Below, in pieces: positions 59,749 through 64,000 of a DNA stretch of 64,000 nucleotides. Below the pieces are notes generated by a model, which ran no database searches, was not told the origin of the DNA, and was given only the letters and a program-made list of their open reading frames with translations. The position numbers and the translations under genes are program-made. The stretch is from Bdellovibrio sp. ZAP7 (GTDB lineage Bacteria; Bdellovibrionota; FAC87; UBA2466): NCBI GenBank assembly GCA_945878405.1, contig CAMCTJ010000003.1, forward strand, positions 124,001 through 188,000, in the 5' to 3' direction. Position 1 is the first letter of the stretch, and each line of letters starts with the position of its first letter.

Positions 59749-60681
59749 ATGAAAACCATCACTGTCGTCACTGCTTGTTATAATGAAGAAGAAAATATTG
59801 CGGAGGTTTACCGGCAGGTAAAACAGGTCTTTGCTGAAAAGCTGCCCCAATATCAATACGAGCATTTGTTCATCGACAACGCTTCAAAAGATAAAACGGT
59901 TGATATTTTACGAGAGATCGCTGCTCAGGATAAGCAGGTCAAAGTAATAGTGAACACAAGAAACTTTGGTCATATCCGCTCACCCTTTCATGCGCTTATA
60001 CAGGCGAAAGGGGACGCAGTAATTTCATTAGTTGCCGACTTACAAGATCCCCCAAGCCTTATTCCGGAGCTTGTAGCTCAGTGGGAAAAGGGAACCAAGA
60101 TGGTTCTTGCGGTAAAAGCACAATCTTCGGAAACTCCTCTGATGTGGATTGTGAGAAAAGCTTTTTACGAGTTTATTTCTAGGCTCTCAGACATTGAGCT
60201 AACAAAAAATCACACGGGTTTTGGTCTCTATGATCAGGTTGTCATTCAAAAGCTCCGCGAGATAGGAGATCCCTATCCGTATTTTCGGGGATTGATTTCC
60301 GATTTGGGATATGACTCCGTAAAAGTTTCTTATCATCAGCCAGTCCGAAAGCGTGGAATCACTAAGAATAATTTTTACACGCTTTATGATATGGCCATGC
60401 TTGGGATTACCAACCACTCAAAAGTACCTCTGCGCTTAGCTACCATGACTGGTTTTGCGATGGCTTTCCTAAGCTTTTTGGTCGCACTTGGCTATTTGGT
60501 TTATAAGCTAATTTATTGGGATCGATTCACCGTGGGGACTGCTCCTGTTGCTATAGGACTTTTCTTTTTCGCAAGTGTTCAGCTGTTTTTTATTGGCATT
60601 ATTGGCGAGTACATCGGCTCTATTCAAACTCAAGTAATGAAACGGCCCTTAGTAGTAGAAAAAGAGCGAATCAATTGTTAG
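59749..60681 (+). CDS. GtrB-like membrane-anchored glycosyltransferase family 2
   Basis: This is a 310-residue GT2 protein that transfers a sugar onto polyprenyl phosphate. The GT-A domain opens ITVVTACYNEEENIAEVYRQ, with LFIDNASKDKTVDILREI and VADLQDPPSLIPELV. Two hydrophobic helices near the end (around 233-255 and 270-290) are the membrane anchors seen in GtrB and ArnC. The last residues include MKRPLVVEKERIN. The start ATG at 59749 follows the cyclase by eight bases. The lipid-linked sugar would then be used by the GT-C proteins next in the operon. Confidence 0.9.
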   Translation: MKTITVVTACYNEEENIAEVYRQVKQVFAEKLPQYQYEHLFIDNASKDKTVDILREIAAQDKQVKVIVNTRNFGHIRSPFHALIQAKGDAVISLVADLQDPPSLIPELVAQWEKGTKMVLAVKAQSSETPLMWIVRKAFYEFISRLSDIELTKNHTGFGLYDQVVIQKLREIGDPYPYFRGLISDLGYDSVKVSYHQPVRKRGITKNNFYTLYDMAMLGITNHSKVPLRLATMTGFAMAFLSFLVALGYLVYKLIYWDRFTVGTAPVAIGLFFFASVQLFFIGIIGEYIGSIQTQVMKRPLVVEKERINC

Positions 60682-62216
60682 TCGTTTTCCTTATTTTGGT
60701 CGCAGCTTCTATTTGGTTTATTGCGCCTTGGGGGCAATTTCCCCTGAATGATGACTGGGTTTATACCAAAAATGTTTTAGAAACCCTTTCAGTGGGAAAG
60801 TTTACTGTGAGTGCGGGCCAATACGCTTATGCAATTCCTCAGGTGGTCTTAGGGTTATTCGTTGTGAAGCCTGACCAAGATCCCTTCTTAAAGCTAAGGT
60901 GGCTAGGCATCGCGACTGGGATAGTGGCGGCTAGCTTTTTGGCATGGCTTGGCCAGAAGTCGCTAAAGCAAAAATCGTCCATTCTCTTTTTGCTGGGCGC
61001 GATAAGCATTTTCTTTTTTATTCCCTATTTTCAACCAACCTTTTCATTTATGACGGATGCCCCGGCCTTTCTTTTGTGGGTGATAAGTGTGTGGACGCTC
61101 GGCTTGTTTCTCGAAAAAAAGAATTTTAATTGCTGGTTGTTAGCGTTCTTAACCAATGCACTTGCGGTCTCGGAGCGACAGCTTGCAATTCTGATCCCAT
61201 TTTCAATAGTCCTGTCTCAGAATGTTGGATTTCGGCCAAAACAGGGATTGCACGGGCTTGCCCGAGTGTTCAAGCAAAGCTATCCCGTGATGCTTTTTGT
61301 GATACCTTTGGTCCTGATTCAATTGTGGTGGTCCCAAATATCCCCCGTGAAAGTGCCGGCCTCTAGCTTTTCGCCTAATCCGGGTGTTCTCGTTCGATTG
61401 AGCCGCCAGCTGATTTATTTAGGTTGGACTATGATCCCGTTTCTTTGCATACCGGTCAATCGTTCAATTGCCTCACCCAATTCAACCAAGTTTTTCAAAA
61501 GGGCTTTGATTGTATTCGTTTTGGGATTGGTTCTTCATGTTGTTAATTGGGGATTCTTTGGCTCCTACTTGCTTCCGCCCTTTTACGGAAATGTTTTGGA
61601 CCGAGTAGGTATTCTCCCGGTTTTACTTGCGGGGAATCCAGAAATTATTTTTCCAAATTTCTTTAGATGGGGTCTTCTTGTCGTTGGTATTGGCGGTGCG
61701 CTTCGAATTTTATGGGGATTTTCACTGATATTAGACGATTCATCCAAGAATAAAGGGATACAGCTAATTCTTTCGTCGTCACTGGTTTACTCGATTTTTA
61801 TTTGTTTTAGAGGGACCCAATTTGATCGCTATTTTATCCCGGTTTTGCCGTTGAGTTTAATTTGTATTCTGAAGACTTGTTCTTCTGAGAAGCTTTCGCA
61901 GTTGAGAGTTGCGGGAACGGGGCTAGCCTGTTTCGTGTATATTGCCTTTGCGACCACACTGGTCTCAGATTATTTTCGATGGAACGAAGCCCGTAGAGCA
62001 GCGATTGATTTTGTGTTCTCGAAAGGACTTCGCCCTAAAGATGTTTGTGCTGGGTATGAGCACGAGGGGTGGTACCAAACAGATTCAAAAGATTGTTCGT
62101 ACTTAGTCAGCTTTTCGGAGCTACCAAAATATAAGACAGAGCAAAAGTTTTCTTACTCTTCTTTTTGGGGCAGTCGTCAAAGGGACCTGTATCTTCTCAG
62201 GAAAGAGGCGCTCTAA
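60675..62216 (+). CDS. GT-C type membrane glycosyltransferase (GT39-like)
   Basis: This is a 513-residue polytopic protein with about twelve hydrophobic helices. The first periplasmic loop contains WGQFPLNDDWVYTKNVLETL, where the Asp-Asp pair matches the catalytic acidic residues of GT39/ArnT-type transferases. A C-terminal soluble domain of about 60 residues follows the helices. The start is probably TTG at 60675, which overlaps the GT2 stop by seven bases and has AAGAG eight bases before it; the open frame upstream lies inside the GT2 gene. It likely uses a polyprenyl-phosphate sugar made by the preceding enzyme. Confidence 0.75.
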   Translation: MLVVFLILVAASIWFIAPWGQFPLNDDWVYTKNVLETLSVGKFTVSAGQYAYAIPQVVLGLFVVKPDQDPFLKLRWLGIATGIVAASFLAWLGQKSLKQKSSILFLLGAISIFFFIPYFQPTFSFMTDAPAFLLWVISVWTLGLFLEKKNFNCWLLAFLTNALAVSERQLAILIPFSIVLSQNVGFRPKQGLHGLARVFKQSYPVMLFVIPLVLIQLWWSQISPVKVPASSFSPNPGVLVRLSRQLIYLGWTMIPFLCIPVNRSIASPNSTKFFKRALIVFVLGLVLHVVNWGFFGSYLLPPFYGNVLDRVGILPVLLAGNPEIIFPNFFRWGLLVVGIGGALRILWGFSLILDDSSKNKGIQLILSSSLVYSIFICFRGTQFDRYFIPVLPLSLICILKTCSSEKLSQLRVAGTGLACFVYIAFATTLVSDYFRWNEARRAAIDFVFSKGLRPKDVCAGYEHEGWYQTDSKDCSYLVSFSELPKYKTEQKFSYSSFWGSRQRDLYLLRKEAL

Positions 62217-62223
62217 TTAGCTC

Positions 62224-63363
62224 ATGAGAAAGAATTACTTCATTCTGGTTCTTGGGCTATTAGCTTACGGATTCAAAAGATATAACGGCTATGATTTGGA
62301 CTCCTATTTTCACCTGGCTGAAGCAGCTTGGGCCGGGCAGCCATTATATGGGGAGAAGGCTTTAAGTTTATATCCGCCCGCGGGAGCTTATGTTTTGGAG
62401 CTATTCCATTATCTTCCAAACAAGTGGACCCACATTACTTGGTACCTGATTTCAATTCTTATGTTTTACAGAATAAGTGAAATCGGATTTTCATTTTTTC
62501 CAGTTGTTAAAGAAAGTAATTTTAAGAAAGGACTTTTCTATTGGCTCACCTGGATTTCCATTCTTCAGGGGTTGGGAGCGCAGCTAGAAGGGGGGAATAT
62601 CAACCTTCTGCTTATGTACTTTATTTTTGAGGGCCTGAACACCCTTGTGAGAAAACCCCAAACAGTAAAAGGCTTGTTTTGGGGCTTACTTCTCGTTTGG
62701 TTACCGATTGCTTTTAAGCCTTATTTGGGACTTCTCTCGAGCGGTTTAACAGTTTTTTGCTTGAGAAAATCAGGCTTGAAATCGCTGCTTGCTCCTCTAG
62801 CAGTCGCACTCCTGGTGACCATTGTACCTGCTCTGATAAAGGGTTTGGAAACTGTAAAAACGGATTATGTGAAATGGTTATCGGGCGACCTCTCTTATAT
62901 CGATTGTGCTTTTACGTTGAAATGCAATGCTGTCAATTACGGCTTGCCCTCCTACCTTTATCAAGTTCAAGGCTGGTCTCTAGCAAACATCTCTGTGTTT
63001 GTTATGCTTGTGTCGGGTGGGGCTTTGGTTTACTCGTTTTTTGAGAGAAACTTGCTGCATTTATCTGGAGTGGTCTCAATCATCACCTTTTGTGTTTCCC
63101 CAGCTTCTTTTCCCTATACGCTCATCATTTTATGGATTCCGGTGATCTTCTCTGCTTATTTAGTCATTTTTGGAAATCGAACTGAGAATCCAATTGCGCA
63201 TATCTGTGCCTGGGTTTTTCTTGGGGCCATGATTTTTCTGAATCCAACTTATGTCGGACGAATTTTTTTTAATGAGGTCATCGTCTGCTATCGTGTGACT
63301 ACATTTTTTATTTTACTTGGGCTGGGCGCTCTCAGAAAACTTACAAAAGGACTGCAAGCATGA
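62224..63363 (+). CDS. GT87/DUF2029-like membrane protein
   Basis: This is a 379-residue polytopic protein with about ten hydrophobic helices. The first loop, YNGYDLDSYFHLAEAAWAGQ, then LYPPAGAYVLELFHYLP, has the acidic residues and YPP motif seen in GT87-type polyprenol-phosphate-sugar transferases. The gene follows the GT39-like gene by seven bases and overlaps the dioxygenase gene by four (ATGA). It is a third membrane protein with likely lipid-linked donor use in the same operon. Confidence 0.72.
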   Translation: MRKNYFILVLGLLAYGFKRYNGYDLDSYFHLAEAAWAGQPLYGEKALSLYPPAGAYVLELFHYLPNKWTHITWYLISILMFYRISEIGFSFFPVVKESNFKKGLFYWLTWISILQGLGAQLEGGNINLLLMYFIFEGLNTLVRKPQTVKGLFWGLLLVWLPIAFKPYLGLLSSGLTVFCLRKSGLKSLLAPLAVALLVTIVPALIKGLETVKTDYVKWLSGDLSYIDCAFTLKCNAVNYGLPSYLYQVQGWSLANISVFVMLVSGGALVYSFFERNLLHLSGVVSIITFCVSPASFPYTLIILWIPVIFSAYLVIFGNRTENPIAHICAWVFLGAMIFLNPTYVGRIFFNEVIVCYRVTTFFILLGLGALRKLTKGLQA

Positions 63364-64000
63364 GGTTTTTCAAATTCAAAAAGAGTGTCTCAAATAGTTT
63401 TGATGATATGAACTTTGTAGTCACTCCCGCAATGATAAATTTTTACAACGCCTTCGGATTTCTAAAAATCCAGGGCTTTTTTCAAAGTGAATATCAGATG
63501 ATTTCGGAACGCTTTGATAAGTTGATGAGCGAGAGGTTTAAGGATGTTAATCAGCCCAAAAACTTTTTGTATCCGCAGTTTATTGATAGTGATGAGAAAC
63601 TTTCCGACCTTCTAATTTTACCGAAGCTAAACCGATTGATTTCCGCCTTAATGGGAGATGATTTTGTTTACAAGGGAAGCGATGGAAATATATTCAACAA
63701 TCCTACCCCTTGGCATCGGGACTACCTGATTCGAACACGAAGCGCGAAAGTATTGATTTATCTGGAGCAGAACGACGAACTTAGCGGTGCTATCAGAATG
63801 ATCCCAGGAACCCATTTTGTAGATGATTCGTACAGTAGTTCTGTTGGGGATGCGCTGACTTGGCCCGAGCCACCTGTTCAGGGAGGGTTTGATGAGAAAC
63901 AGAAATTTGGGCTTGGTCACAATCCTATGGAGTTTGGAAGGAATCTCGAGTTGCCGCAAGCCGTGGTTAGCAACGCTCCGGGTGATTTAATTATCTTCAA
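63360..64000 (+). CDS. Phytanoyl-CoA dioxygenase (PhyH) family protein, 5' part
   Basis: This gene is open to the window end, and 213 codons are visible from ATG 63360. It resembles the PhyH family of Fe(II)- and 2-oxoglutarate-dependent oxygenases, with the first metal motif His-x-Asp in PTPWHRDYLIRTRSAK and the following IYLEQNDELSGAIRMIPGTH typical of the family; the distal His is expected after the window. Such enzymes hydroxylate lipids, amino acids or sugars. In this operon a hydroxylation of the unusual sugar or of a lipid is possible. The start overlaps the preceding stop as ATGA. Confidence 0.8.
   Translation, partial: MRFFKFKKSVSNSFDDMNFVVTPAMINFYNAFGFLKIQGFFQSEYQMISERFDKLMSERFKDVNQPKNFLYPQFIDSDEKLSDLLILPKLNRLISALMGDDFVYKGSDGNIFNNPTPWHRDYLIRTRSAKVLIYLEQNDELSGAIRMIPGTHFVDDSYSSSVGDALTWPEPPVQGGFDEKQKFGLGHNPMEFGRNLELPQAVVSNAPGDLIIF

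Noticed and set aside
60516-60674. Long N-terminal extension of the GT39-like membrane protein
   Set aside because: It lies inside the preceding glycosyltransferase gene in another frame and has no protein-like features; TTG 60675 with an AAGAG upstream fits better.

Overview
The window is a dense stretch of chromosome from a Gram-negative bacterium, most likely a member of the Bdellovibrionota (Bdellovibrio-like). This assignment is an inference. It rests on an MglA-type polarity GTPase directly behind dnaX-recR, a full Kdo/LPS gene set, several exported hydrolases and very tight gene packing. About 66 protein genes, one tRNA and the SRP RNA are visible. I see no insertion sequence, prophage, CRISPR array or rRNA, and no gap above 300 bases.

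From 1 to about 34 kb the genes are mostly housekeeping and envelope functions in short operons that switch strand often. They include the end of gatB, a BolA/monothiol glutaredoxin pair, an exported DsbD-N domain and SrkA kinase. A possible lipid head-group set follows (Gfo/Idh/MocA oxidoreductase, CDP-alcohol phosphatidyltransferase, class III aminotransferase, with a PAP2/Aur1-like enzyme opposite). Then come ffs-dnaX-recR-mglA, tRNA-Asn, a SCO1-like protein, lysA with a glutamine amidotransferase, a YgiQ radical SAM protein, gltX, kup and an NhaD-like antiporter. Several exported proteins stand out: an endonuclease/exonuclease/phosphatase-fold protein, a peptidylarginine/agmatine deiminase, a dipeptidyl-peptidase III-type metallopeptidase, and a class D beta-lactamase-fold protein that has lost the active-site lysine.

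From 34.7 kb to the end of the window the DNA is one surface-glycan island. It holds many glycosyltransferases of GT-A, GT-B and membrane GT-C type, GDP-fucose synthase, an O-antigen ligase/polymerase, kdsB-kdsA-kdsD for Kdo, a Wzm/Wzt ABC exporter, and divergent rfbHG / rfbF genes for CDP-3,6-dideoxyhexose chemistry. The rfbF operon continues with a ThDP enzyme, an HpcH/HpaI-type aldolase, an SDR, a sugar-phosphate cyclase of the AroB superfamily, a GtrB-like transferase, two GT-C proteins and a PhyH-type dioxygenase cut by the window end. Carbon-carbon bond formation, ring closure and hydroxylation next to a CDP-dideoxysugar supply suggest an unusual branched or carbocyclic surface sugar. 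This is the best candidate here for an undescribed system.

Two structural themes recur. All nine convergent gene pairs abut or overlap tail to tail, so there is no room between them for intrinsic terminators. dnaX carries a slippery heptamer with an upstream Shine-Dalgarno-like element and a downstream hairpin, arranged as in the Escherichia coli dnaX frameshift site.
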